Program-made: the position numbers and the translations under genes
Assembly (NCBI GenBank): GCA_903821905.1
Contig: CAIJMQ010000018.1
Coordinates: 1 to 37,305 of the forward strand
DNA: 37,305 nucleotides
Source: an uncultured bacterium
GTDB taxonomy: Bacteria; CAIJMQ01
Reading direction: 5' to 3'
Notes under the pieces: model-generated
Told to the model about the DNA's origin: nothing
Seen by the model: the letters and a program-made list of their open reading frames with translations, nothing else
Database searches by the model: none
Shown here: piece after piece, positions 28,590-37,270 of the stretch
Layout of the letters: the number at the start of each line of letters is the position of its first letter
Numbering within the stretch: position 1 is the stretch's first letter

Positions 28590-28692
28590 CTACTTGAAAT
28601 ACCCTAAACAATTCGACACTAGAGTAAAGGATAGCACCAAACAAGGTAAGTGAGCAAGTATAGGAAAGGGTTCCATTTTCCCTTTGACGGCA
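28590..28692 (-). repeat. Dispersed 3'-end repeat, copy B
   Basis: Proximal half matches copy A, distal half matches copy C; on minus strand ends LVLSFTLVSNCLGYFK*. Confidence 0.7.
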
Positions 28693-28711
28693 AATCCTTT
28701 TGCTTCAACAA

Positions 28712-29776
28712 TTAAGATTTGTATTTCTTGAGTTGTTCTAATGCTTTTTTAACAAATTTCCCGAATTTTCGGTCTTTTCTTCTTTTTCCCAAATCGGTCA
28801 TCCCGTAATGCTCGGCTTCTTTTTTTAATTTAAAATAATTTGAATATTTATTCTTGTCTAACTTGTTGCGTTTTATAGCATTCAAGACAGCACATCCCGG
28901 TTCGTGTGTATGCGTACAGTCGCTGAATTTACACTTTTTTGATAAATAGGATATTTCATCAAATACTTTTTCTATCCCGGAGTTTGCGTCTGTCATGCCT
29001 ATTTCTCTCATCCCCGGATTATCTATTACAATCCCTCCGTTTTCCAGAAAATACATTCCCCTGCCGGAAGTGGTATGTTTGCCTCTGCCGGTATGCTCAC
29101 TTATTGTGTTAGTTTTTATAGTATTCGTTCCAAGCAGTTTGTTTATCAAAGATGACTTTCCCACTCCCGATGAGCCAAGGAAGCAATATGTTTTCCCTTT
29201 TGTTATATATGATATCAATTCATCCAATCCCTTATCAGCAACGGTACTGGCGGGGATAACACCTATATCCTTAAATCTATTTTTTATCTGGGTTATTTTA
29301 AAATTTAATTCTGCTTGGGAAACTAAATCGATTTTATTCAATACGATAGCGGGCTTTATGTTCCCGTCTTTTGCTATGGCAAGACACCTTTCAAAGCGAT
29401 TCAGATTATAATCTCTGTCAACCGACTCTACGGCAAACACAACGTCAATATTTGCAGCAATAACTTGAGTTGCGTTTTTATCGCTATACTTTTTCTTTAA
29501 TATTGTTTTTCTTGTCAATATTCCGTGAATTGTGGCTCGTCCCGAATCAAGTTCGGTAATAGCCACCCAATCTCCGACAGCAGGATAATCTTCTCTTGAT
29601 GAGGCATTGAACATTTGTCTGCCGGTTATTTTCGCCAAGTATTCATTAGTAGCATTTTTTACTCTATACGCTTCTTTGTGTTCGGCGATAACACGCGCAA
29701 CCAAGTAGGCATCTAACCCTAATGTTTTATGATTAGATTCAAAAAACGCACTATAACCTAAATCTTTCAGTTTCAT
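28712..29776 (-). CDS. rsgA: Ribosome biogenesis GTPase RsgA (circularly permuted GTPase)
   Basis: NKIDL before the P-loop LGSSGVGKSSLINKLLG, DNPGMREIG, and zinc motif CKFSDCTHTHEPGCAV. Confidence 0.96.
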   Translation of the reverse strand: MKLKDLGYSAFFESNHKTLGLDAYLVARVIAEHKEAYRVKNATNEYLAKITGRQMFNASSREDYPAVGDWVAITELDSGRATIHGILTRKTILKKKYSDKNATQVIAANIDVVFAVESVDRDYNLNRFERCLAIAKDGNIKPAIVLNKIDLVSQAELNFKITQIKNRFKDIGVIPASTVADKGLDELISYITKGKTYCFLGSSGVGKSSLINKLLGTNTIKTNTISEHTGRGKHTTSGRGMYFLENGGIVIDNPGMREIGMTDANSGIEKVFDEISYLSKKCKFSDCTHTHEPGCAVLNAIKRNKLDKNKYSNYFKLKKEAEHYGMTDLGKRRKDRKFGKFVKKALEQLKKYKS

Positions 29777-29816
29777 TTTATTATTCTGTAATTTCTAAAA
29801 GATGAGACATATTTAT

Positions 29817-29869
29817 CTACTTGAAATAACCGAAGCGATTGGACACAAGAGTAAACGATAATGCTAATA
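29817..29869 (-). repeat. Dispersed 3'-end repeat, copy C (forms the 3' end of the 29817-30188 ORF)
   Basis: CTACTTGAAATAACCGAAGCGATTGGACACAAGAGTAAACGATAATGC vs copy B CTACTTGAAATACCCTAAACAATTCGACACTAGAGTAAAGGATAGCAC. Confidence 0.65.
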
Positions 29870-30188
29870 CGAAAAAAATGGTTAGACCAACCAGAATTGC
29901 TTTATATGGGCCAATCCGAGGTGCAAAATACGCGACAGCAAGCATATAAGGCACCCAGGATAGAAGTGTGCCTGTAAGAACAAATTTGGCGTGCTGGCTT
30001 ACCGCCTGGCCACCGCTTATCTTGCCAATAAAGAAATACGCAACCAATGTAAATACGGGAATAAGTGTAGCAAGGCCGGAGAGTGTTTTGTGTCCGCTTA
30101 CCTGAAACGCAACGATAAGGACAGTAAACAATCCGCCGGTGACAAAATAAATGATGTAATTAGAAATATTCATGAACAGTAATCCCAA
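29817..30188 (-). CDS. Small four-TM membrane protein (hypothetical)
   Basis: Hydrophobic segments across 123 aa; ends LSFTLVSNRFGYFK. Confidence 0.7.
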   Translation of the reverse strand: MGLLFMNISNYIIYFVTGGLFTVLIVAFQVSGHKTLSGLATLIPVFTLVAYFFIGKISGGQAVSQHAKFVLTGTLLSWVPYMLAVAYFAPRIGPYKAILVGLTIFFVLALSFTLVSNRFGYFK

Positions 30189-30233
30189 TCATAGTTTAAG
30201 TTGAAATTTGATTGATAAATAATAGCATTATCT

Positions 30234-31661
30234 CTAATCTCTAAATCGTCTTGGTCTATTATTTCCCGACCGACCCGAGGCGGGCTGGGATGATTGATTG
30301 CGGTTATGGGAGAAGCGTCCGGGACGTGAACCACCCGAGTGCGGGCCACCTGAACGTGAGCCGCCTGAGTACGAACCACCACCCGAGTGCGAACGGCTTG
30401 GGCGCGGACCACTACCTGAGCGCGAACCACCAAAGCGTGAACCACCTGGACGCGAACGGTTATGCGAATATGATGAACCATGGTGCCTATCCCCCTCGGG
30501 GGAAAATTTATGAGCGGCGCTTGCCGGAGGAAGGTCTGCCGGGAGAGGTGAAATTGGGAGATTTTTCCTTATCAGTCTCTCAATACGGTGAACATCACTT
30601 CTCTGGTCTGAAGTAACAAACGAAATGGCATGCCCCTTAGCACCTGCACGGGCCGTTCGTCCGATACGGTGCACATAATCTTCACAGTTATCTGGTATGT
30701 CATAGTTGACCACCAATTCAATGCCTATTACATCAATACCCCGCGAGGCAACATCGGTAGCTACTAATATGCGATATTTCCCTGATTTAAACCCTTGAAG
30801 CGCCTCTCGGCGTTGAAAAAGTGAGCGGTTGGAATGAATCTCGGCTGCTCTATGGCCAATATTGCAAAGCACTCTTGTAAGTTTGCTGGCTCCGTGTTTT
30901 GTCCTGGTGAAGATAAGTGTGGGGCCGTGATATTGTTTAAGAAGTTTTTCCAGCAGACGGGATTTCAAATCTTTTGAAATAACAAAAATTTCCTGTGTTA
31001 CCTGGTCAACTGTTGTCCCGGTTGGAGCTACCTCTATTCTAATCGGCAATTTCATATATTTCGTAGCCATAGTCATAATCGCGTGAGGTATTGTCGCAGA
31101 GAAAAGCATGGTTTGCCGATTATGCGGAAGCACGTTAAAAATTGTTCTAATTTGCGGTTCAAATCCCATGTCCAACATTCGGTCAGCTTCATCAAGAACA
31201 ACAATGTGGACATTTTCAAGCCGCAGTGTTTTTTGCTCTAAATGGTCGTTGAGCCGTCCCGGTGTTGCTATAATAATATGCGGGTGCCGGTATATTGCTT
31301 GTATCTGAGGACGTATTGCCGTACCGCCAATAAGCACTGCAGTTCGAATCCCCATATCCACACCAACCTGGTGCAGCGCTTCGTCAACCTGGATAGCGAG
31401 TTCACGTGTGGGAACTATAACCAAGCCCTGCCCTTTGGTTTGAAGTAACTTCTGAATCATCGGAATACCAAAAGCAATCGTTTTACCGGTGCCCGTCTGT
31501 GCAATACCTACCACATCTTTACCCTGTATTGCGACCGGCATGGCTTGGCGTTGGATCGGGGTCGGTTCTTTAAATTTCAATTTTTCTAGTGTTTTCAAAA
31601 GAACGGGCGTGATACCCAACCCAGAAAACCCAGTATTTTGATGTTGACTATTCGGACTCAT
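30234..31661 (-). CDS. DEAD-box RNA helicase with RG/SG-rich C-terminal tail (RhlE-like)
   Basis: AQTGTGKT, PTRELAIQ, LDEADRMLD, SAT, HRIGRTARAG motifs; tail SRPGGSRFGGSRSGSGPRPSRSHSGGGSYSGGSRSGG. ORF is open to 31697; ATG at 31661 (MSPNSQ) looks the more likely start. Confidence 0.93.
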   Translation of the reverse strand: MSPNSQHQNTGFSGLGITPVLLKTLEKLKFKEPTPIQRQAMPVAIQGKDVVGIAQTGTGKTIAFGIPMIQKLLQTKGQGLVIVPTRELAIQVDEALHQVGVDMGIRTAVLIGGTAIRPQIQAIYRHPHIIIATPGRLNDHLEQKTLRLENVHIVVLDEADRMLDMGFEPQIRTIFNVLPHNRQTMLFSATIPHAIMTMATKYMKLPIRIEVAPTGTTVDQVTQEIFVISKDLKSRLLEKLLKQYHGPTLIFTRTKHGASKLTRVLCNIGHRAAEIHSNRSLFQRREALQGFKSGKYRILVATDVASRGIDVIGIELVVNYDIPDNCEDYVHRIGRTARAGAKGHAISFVTSDQRSDVHRIERLIRKNLPISPLPADLPPASAAHKFSPEGDRHHGSSYSHNRSRPGGSRFGGSRSGSGPRPSRSHSGGGSYSGGSRSGGPHSGGSRPGRFSHNRNQSSQPASGRSGNNRPRRFRD

Positions 31662-31723
31662 AAATTTTTTTAACTCCCAACTTTGGCATAACGTCACATG
31701 CTATGCTAAAACTTACATTAATC

Positions 31724-31808
31724 TTAGGCGGATCCGCCTAACCTGTCAAGTAAAGTTTGACTAGATCTCGCCTCGCCCGCCAAGTAACAATTGGCGAGGC
31801 GGGGCGGA
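31724..31808. repeat. Cluster of three palindromes/hairpins
   Basis: TTAGGCGGATCCGCCTAA (31724-31741); GTCAAGTAAAGTTTGAC (31745-31761); GCCAAGTAACAATTGGC within CGCCTCGCCCGCC...GGCGAGGCGGGGCGG. Confidence 0.85.
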
Positions 31809-31889
31809 GAGACAGGGATTCGAACCCTGGTACCCTTGCGAGTAACACGCTCTCCAAGCGTGCGCTTTCAGCCGCTCAGCCATCTCTCC
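31805..31889 (-). tRNA. tRNA-Ser(GGA)
   Basis: Minus strand GGAGAGATGGCTGAGCGGCTGAAAGCGCACGCTTGGAGAGCGTGTTACTCGCAAGGGTACCAGGGTTCGAATCCCTGTCTCTCCG; long variable arm; anticodon GGA. Confidence 0.95.
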
Positions 31890-31938
31890 AGTTTTATATC
31901 CTATAATGATGATTACTGACTAAAAAATAACTGATTTT

Positions 31939-33165
31939 CTATTCAGAAACTACCTGGTTTCTTCCACCTGTTTTTGCTTTATATAATCTTTCATCTGCGT
32001 TCTTTATCAATTCACCTCGCGTTTTGCTATCCGCCGGTAATGAAGAAACGCCGAAACTAACAGTAAGCTTGCCGTTTGGTTGTTTTTCTTCGTTATGGAA
32101 ATGCGTATTTTCTATTTCTTCTTTTAATTTCCGGGCAACAACTACTGCATCTTTCTTTTCCGTGTGGGGAAGAATGATAACAAATTCCTCTCCTCCATAT
32201 CTTGCCACAACATCTCTGCCTTTGGTATTTTTTTTGAATATGTCTGCGACTTTCCAGAGAACTTTATCGCCTGCAACGTGTCCGTTAGTATCATTATAGT
32301 GTTTGAAATAATCTACGTCTGCCATAATCAGCGAAATTGACTGTTCGCCTTTAATTCCCATTTCAGTAAACTCTTCCAGCTTTTCCTGGAAATGGCGATG
32401 ATTATAGATATTAGTGAGTCCATCAGTTATTGAGAGAAATTTAGTCTTTTCAAAAAGCTGTGCATTCTCTACCAGCAAAGATGCTTGGGAAGCGATTGAC
32501 ACCAACAATTCTAACTCCTGTGACAGAAAATCACGGGATTCTTTTGTCAGAACACCTACCATCCCAAAACTTCTCTCTCTTCTTTTTAGGGGGACAACCA
32601 AAATAGAAAAGTAACCCGCTTCTGACAGTTTTTTATATTTGGGGAATGAACTTAAATCGTTGATAAGGTGAGATTGTCCTTTTTGTATAACCTCTTCCCT
32701 TAAATCATCATCTAAAGTAATATTTTTCTCGCCCTCGTATATTTTCACAAAATATTTTTGTTCTTCATCGGAATAGAGTTCAAGAAATAGTATATTTACT
32801 TTTAATAGGTCCTTTATGGCTAAAAGCATCCTTTTAAGCACGGTGTGTAGGTCTTGTTCGGCCGTGAATGCGCTCATTAAATCACGAAGCGTAGAAAGAA
32901 GATGACTTCCTTCGGATTGGTCCGATTGAGTAAGCTCAAGTGTAGTGCTCATTCTCTGGTTTTCCCTCAAAAGATTAGAACTTATTTTATGGAGAGACCA
33001 AAAAGATATGAGTAATAGTATAAATGCAAAAGTATATAGAACAAGCACTGCGGGAATATTTTTGGGGAAAAGAGGAATAATGATTTTGCTGCCAAACCAT
33101 AGAGTAACTAATACTAAACAGGCAACTGATGCAAGAATGTTTGCAACAATACGACTTTTTATCAC
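31939..33165 (-). CDS. Membrane-anchored GAF-GGDEF diguanylate cyclase
   Basis: Two N-terminal TM segments, GAF-like region, ARYGGEEFVIILPHT. Confidence 0.92.
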   Translation of the reverse strand: MIKSRIVANILASVACLVLVTLWFGSKIIIPLFPKNIPAVLVLYTFAFILLLISFWSLHKISSNLLRENQRMSTTLELTQSDQSEGSHLLSTLRDLMSAFTAEQDLHTVLKRMLLAIKDLLKVNILFLELYSDEEQKYFVKIYEGEKNITLDDDLREEVIQKGQSHLINDLSSFPKYKKLSEAGYFSILVVPLKRRERSFGMVGVLTKESRDFLSQELELLVSIASQASLLVENAQLFEKTKFLSITDGLTNIYNHRHFQEKLEEFTEMGIKGEQSISLIMADVDYFKHYNDTNGHVAGDKVLWKVADIFKKNTKGRDVVARYGGEEFVIILPHTEKKDAVVVARKLKEEIENTHFHNEEKQPNGKLTVSFGVSSLPADSKTRGELIKNADERLYKAKTGGRNQVVSE

Positions 33166-33167
33166 GC

Positions 33168-33899
33168 TTATTGTCCCTCGACCGTTCCAACTTCAAGCTC
33201 TATGTCGGCTCTACGTTCTACTCTTTCTATTTTGCCGTCTCTAATCCAGAATATTCTATCCGAGACATCTATCATTTTTAGGTCGTGAGTAGCGGATATT
33301 ATTGTGACTTCCTTTTCTCTGTTTAGAGTTTTGAGAAGTTGTATAATTTCTTTACCTGTATTCAAATCTAAGTTTCCCGTGGGTTCATCTGCCAACACAA
33401 TAGCTGGGTCATTTGCGAGTGCTCGGGCAATAGCTACTCTCTGTTGCTGTCCGCCGGAAAGCTGGAAAGGTTTATGGTGAACTCTGTCGCCCAGACCCAC
33501 ACGGGAAAGTAATGCGACTCCTTTTTCTCTTGAGTCATCTGCACTCATTCCGGCAAATACCATCGGAAGAGTCACATTTTCTAAGGCGCTCATTACGGGT
33601 ATCAAGTTAAATGTCTGGAAAATATATCCTATTTTTCTACACCTCAGCCATGCCAATTCATAGGCATCAAGTTGAGCTACGTCCACCTCATCAATATAAA
33701 CTCTACCTTCAGATGGTTTATCTAAACCGCCTATCATATTAAAAAGGGTGGTCTTTCCGGAACCTGACGGCCCCATTATAGATATGTATTCGCCTCTTTT
33801 AATTTCCATATCTATACCCTTTAGAGCTGGCACCGAGAGCTCACCTAAACGGAAAACTTTCGTTACTCCTCTTGTTCTGACTACATTCTCTGCTGGCAT
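33168..33899 (-). CDS. ABC transporter ATP-binding protein, LolD/MacB/FtsE-type
   Basis: [54 protein letters not shown]. Confidence 0.96.
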   Translation of the reverse strand: MPAENVVRTRGVTKVFRLGELSVPALKGIDMEIKRGEYISIMGPSGSGKTTLFNMIGGLDKPSEGRVYIDEVDVAQLDAYELAWLRCRKIGYIFQTFNLIPVMSALENVTLPMVFAGMSADDSREKGVALLSRVGLGDRVHHKPFQLSGGQQQRVAIARALANDPAIVLADEPTGNLDLNTGKEIIQLLKTLNREKEVTIISATHDLKMIDVSDRIFWIRDGKIERVERRADIELEVGTVEGQ

Positions 33900-33909
33900 C
33901 TTATCTTCT

Positions 33910-34554
33910 TTATTCGTCCTTTCTCATAGCATCAGCAGGGACCATTTTCGCTGCTCTGTAAGCAGGATATATGGCACCAACAATTGTAAGTATAACACCA
34001 AAAAAAATTGCAATCATACCAGTTTTAATAATACTTAACCACGGGAATACCTTCCAGATTATACCGCCATATTTTATAAGCGATATCAAAATCATAGACA
34101 AATTTCCTATAATTACTCCTGCCACTGCTCCTATTATACCTTGGAATGCTGATTCTATTAAGAAAAGTTTGACTATGAAGCTATCCAACGCACCAAGACA
34201 TTTCATTGTCCCTATCTCTCTATATCTTTCGGTGACAGACATAAGCATTGCATTTGTAATTCCTACGACACATACCAGAAGAGATAGAGACATTAACCAG
34301 ATTTGTTGGGCTTTTATTCCCACACCGCCTGAAAGTCTTGCTTGAAGATATTCCGGGCCTTTTGTTAAAAGCGCTCCATTAATTGCGATTGATGAAAAAA
34401 TAGACGTCAAAAACGCTATTGCAAAGCTTATTCCCATAATTGTAATTATGGAACGCCCAAGCCTGATTTGGATGGACTGGTAACTCATCTGGATGGCCTT
34501 AAACATGGGTAAAACTATCTGTTTTTCTACTTTCATTTGACCGGTCTCAGCCAT
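33910..34554 (-). CDS. FtsX/MacB-family ABC permease, reduced form
   Basis: NAMLMSVTERYREIGTMKCLGALDSFIVKLFLIES and IYPAYRAAKMVPADAMR are FtsX-domain hallmarks; 214 aa with only a short segment between TM1 and TM2. Confidence 0.9.
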   Translation of the reverse strand: MAETGQMKVEKQIVLPMFKAIQMSYQSIQIRLGRSIITIMGISFAIAFLTSIFSSIAINGALLTKGPEYLQARLSGGVGIKAQQIWLMSLSLLVCVVGITNAMLMSVTERYREIGTMKCLGALDSFIVKLFLIESAFQGIIGAVAGVIIGNLSMILISLIKYGGIIWKVFPWLSIIKTGMIAIFFGVILTIVGAIYPAYRAAKMVPADAMRKDE

Positions 34555-34930
34555 TATTATTTACTCCATTTCTAGAAATTACCAAGCCTATTATCCTTCT
34601 TTGAGCTAATTTTTTCAAATATTCCAACGTAGAAACTTCCACTTCTTTGCGGTTTAATTGAAATTTTCTCTCTAACTCTATGATTATAGTTTCCACGGAA
34701 TTTTTCCCGTCACATAGTCCCCACATATATGCCCCAAGTTCATCAAGAGTTATAATTTTTTCACTTGGGATAAAAACAATTTTACTAAAAAAATCAATCA
34801 TTTTGCTTTTATCGCGCGGTATATAAAGAATTGCTCCACCTTTTTCGTTTTTCTCCCATCTAATAGAAGCATTCTTGACAGGTTTGGCAAGAAACATTTC
34901 TTCTCTTGTAAGTTTTCGCTTATTTATCAT
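34547..34930 (-). CDS. PqqD-like (RRE-fold) protein
   Basis: ITLDELGAYMWGLCDGKNSVETIIIELERKFQLNRKEVEVSTLEYLKKLAQRRIIGLV matches the PqqD pattern. Confidence 0.85.
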   Translation of the reverse strand: MINKRKLTREEMFLAKPVKNASIRWEKNEKGGAILYIPRDKSKMIDFFSKIVFIPSEKIITLDELGAYMWGLCDGKNSVETIIIELERKFQLNRKEVEVSTLEYLKKLAQRRIIGLVISRNGVNNNG

Positions 34931-35883
34931 TTATGGCAAATCACGTCTTTGGACAAATTTTCTAATATAGGATTTTCACCTACAGAAGTAGAAAGAAGGA
35001 CAAAAATCCTGTTAGTTTCCTTACAATACCATACTTTTCCTTCTTTAAGAATATTTTTTCGTGTAAATATTGGAATCCCCCTTTTTTGTATCGCACTAAA
35101 ATTAAATTCAGTATGGTTATTTTTCTCTTCTAACTTTACGCCTGAAAGGTAATTATTATAAATCGCATAAGCTACCGAGAACCATTCTGTTAATTTTTTT
35201 TCTTTCAGAAGCATATTCCCCAAAGCCCATCTTTCAATATCCAAACTGTCCTTTCCTTTATTAAAGCTTAACTTTAAATATCCGGATTTTAAAGAATAAT
35301 CAGCCAACTTGTAATCCTTGGGAGTATGGAAAACGAGGTCGTAAAGTCCCCAGGTCATTTTATCATCAGGGTGGTCTTCCAGAGAACTGTATATTTTACT
35401 GACTATGTCTTTTATATCCTCTTCTTTCTTAGAGTATACCCTCATCAATAAAACTCTTCCACAGGCTTTACAGTACCACGCTATACAAAAAGCTCTGAAA
35501 TTAGATTCTAGAATAAAAAATTCACCATTTCTTTCTTTGGTAAATATTTTTTTTGCTGGTGGGGGTAGTTTTCTTTGAACAGAAAATGGCAGTTTTTTTC
35601 TTTTTGTCTCTTTTTCTATGGTATCTATATTATTGGAAATGATTTTTTCTAAATAAAAGGAAGAGGCAGGTGTATGCCAATAAAGCTCTACTCGGACCAT
35701 AAAACCATCATCCAGAAAAACTTCTCCGTTGGAGTAATCTTTTGATAGTTTTGAAATATTCCATTCTTTGGGATGCAGAAAAGATATGCCTTGCCAGCCA
35801 AAAATGGCAAATTCACCCACGGTGCTTTTGTTAGTTGGACGCTCGGTAGAGGTTTCTATGCTGATGTCTCTATTTTCTTGCAT
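34927..35883 (-). CDS. Hypothetical protein with an internally duplicated domain
   Basis: Halves align by eye: GWQGISFLHPKEWNISKLS / WGLYDLVFHTPKDYKLADYS and AWYCKACGRVLLMRVYS / VWYCKETNRIFVLLSTS. No family recognised. Confidence 0.8.
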   Translation of the reverse strand: MQENRDISIETSTERPTNKSTVGEFAIFGWQGISFLHPKEWNISKLSKDYSNGEVFLDDGFMVRVELYWHTPASSFYLEKIISNNIDTIEKETKRKKLPFSVQRKLPPPAKKIFTKERNGEFFILESNFRAFCIAWYCKACGRVLLMRVYSKKEEDIKDIVSKIYSSLEDHPDDKMTWGLYDLVFHTPKDYKLADYSLKSGYLKLSFNKGKDSLDIERWALGNMLLKEKKLTEWFSVAYAIYNNYLSGVKLEEKNNHTEFNFSAIQKRGIPIFTRKNILKEGKVWYCKETNRIFVLLSTSVGENPILENLSKDVICHK

Positions 35884-36779
35884 ATCAGATTGGCTAATTG
35901 TAGTGACTTCAAGCCATCTGTTCCGCTAACTTTCGGTGCCCTGTTATTTTTTATGCAGTCAAGAAAATCTCTGATTTCTTCTTTTAAGGGTTCTTTCTTC
36001 TCTATAGGAACAGACGCCTTTTTAACAGTATTGTTTTCTCCCTTTTCAAGTATATCTATGGTTTGATTAACATAGTCAAGGGAGATATAAGAAGTTGGCT
36101 GAAATACTCTAATTTTTCTCAAAACCTTTTCGCTAACCCTCGATGTTGTTATATTTGCTACACAACCTGAAGAAAAATAGATTCTTGCATTAACAATATC
36201 ACTTGTTTTGGAAAGCACTTTTACACCAAAAGCATCTACCGATTTTATCGGGGAATTAACGAGATTCAAAATTATATCCAAATCGTGAATCATTACTTCC
36301 ATTACTACATTTGTTTCTGTGCCTCTGCCGGGATAAGGTCCTACCCTATGGCATTCGATGAAACGGGGATTGGAAACTATTTCGTACAGTTTTACAACTG
36401 CCGGATTATATCTTTCTACGTGTCCAACCTGAAGAACTAATTTATTGTTTTCTGCCTTCTCAATGAGTTTTGAAACTTCTATCTCGTCTGAAGTAACTAC
36501 TTTTTCAACAAGTACGTTTACACCGTTCATCAAGAAATCTCGAGCTATGGGGTAATGAAATTTAGTGGGGGTAGCTATGCTCACGCCATCTACTTTACCA
36601 ATTAGTTCGTGATAATCTTTATAAGCTTTTGTATTAAACTCCGTAGCTACTTTATCTCTTCGCTCTTTTGAGGCATCACACACTCCTACGAGATTGACAT
36701 CTTCAAAATTAGAATAAACTTTTGCATGCTTTTCTCCCATATAACCTACGCCAATAACAGCGACATGCATTGTTTTCAT
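35856..36779 (-). CDS. Gfo/Idh/MocA-family NAD(P)-dependent oxidoreductase
   Basis: HVAVIGVGYMGEKHAKVY Rossmann motif; SIATPTKFHYPIARDFLMNGVNVLVEKVV; VGHVERYNPAV. Confidence 0.94.
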   Translation of the reverse strand: MKTMHVAVIGVGYMGEKHAKVYSNFEDVNLVGVCDASKERRDKVATEFNTKAYKDYHELIGKVDGVSIATPTKFHYPIARDFLMNGVNVLVEKVVTSDEIEVSKLIEKAENNKLVLQVGHVERYNPAVVKLYEIVSNPRFIECHRVGPYPGRGTETNVVMEVMIHDLDIILNLVNSPIKSVDAFGVKVLSKTSDIVNARIYFSSGCVANITTSRVSEKVLRKIRVFQPTSYISLDYVNQTIDILEKGENNTVKKASVPIEKKEPLKEEIRDFLDCIKNNRAPKVSGTDGLKSLQLANLICKKIETSA

Positions 36780-36811
36780 AATAAATTAAAGATTGGATTG
36801 TTATCTTTTTA

Positions 36812-37172
36812 TTAAATCCCTATTAGTGCAATATTGTGGGTATTACATTTTTTTATGAGGGATTTTTTTTCAAGGACTATGGTCTTTCCGGCTTCAAAAG
36901 CAATAGCAGCAATACCCACCTGAGATGCAACTTTTAAGGTTTCTAAGCCTACAACAGGTGGATGATCGAACCTTGAATCCTGGTTGTATCTTGCCACTTT
37001 TACCACAACTGCTCCTTTACCTGCCAATTTACCTCCTCGCAGTATAGTGGGATCTGTACCTTCTATGGATTCTACCGCGAAAATCATTCCTTCCTTTACA
37101 ACTACCGTATGACCTATATCAAGATGAGCAATATTCTTTGCAATCTCCCATCCTAAGTTTATATCAATGTTT
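36812..37172 (-). CDS. lpxI: UDP-2,3-diacylglucosamine pyrophosphatase LpxI (DUF1009), C-terminal part only
   Basis: INLGWEIAKNIAHLDIGHTVVVKEGMIFAVESIEGTDPTILRGGKLAGKGAVVVKVARYNQDSRFDHPPVVG. Frame is open through the listed ATG at 37087 up to a stop at 37187-37189; LpxI-like sequence stops near 37172. Confidence 0.85.
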
Positions 37173-37180
37173 GGGAGAGT

Positions 37181-37270
37181 ATGTCGTCAGTAAAAAAGAA
37201 GCGTCGCGCCAAAATCGCTCGTCATAAACGCAAAAAACGTCGACGTCGCGATCGTCACAAGAAAAAATAG
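37181..37270 (+). CDS. 29-aa Arg/Lys-rich microprotein, AURKAIP1/COX24 (mS38-like) domain type
   Basis: Complete ORF MSSVKKKRRAKIARHKRKKRRRRDRHKKK* not in the supplied ORF list; resembles the tiny COX24-domain proteins annotated in several bacterial phyla; GGGAG at 37173-37177 just upstream. Confidence 0.6.
   Translation: MSSVKKKRRAKIARHKRKKRRRRDRHKKK

Noticed and set aside
30234-30480. CRISPR-like or tandem-repeat array
   Set aside because: Short irregular repeats without constant spacers, in frame with the helicase tail.
30298-30513. Plus-strand ORF with REPPE-type repeats (and 30170-30481 minus ORF)
   Set aside because: Antisense or frame-shifted readings of the repetitive RG/SG-rich tail of the DEAD-box helicase; the repeats arise from that low-complexity coding sequence.
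34547-34930. PQQ biosynthesis locus
   Set aside because: Only a PqqD-like gene is present; no pqqA, pqqB, pqqC or pqqE in the window.
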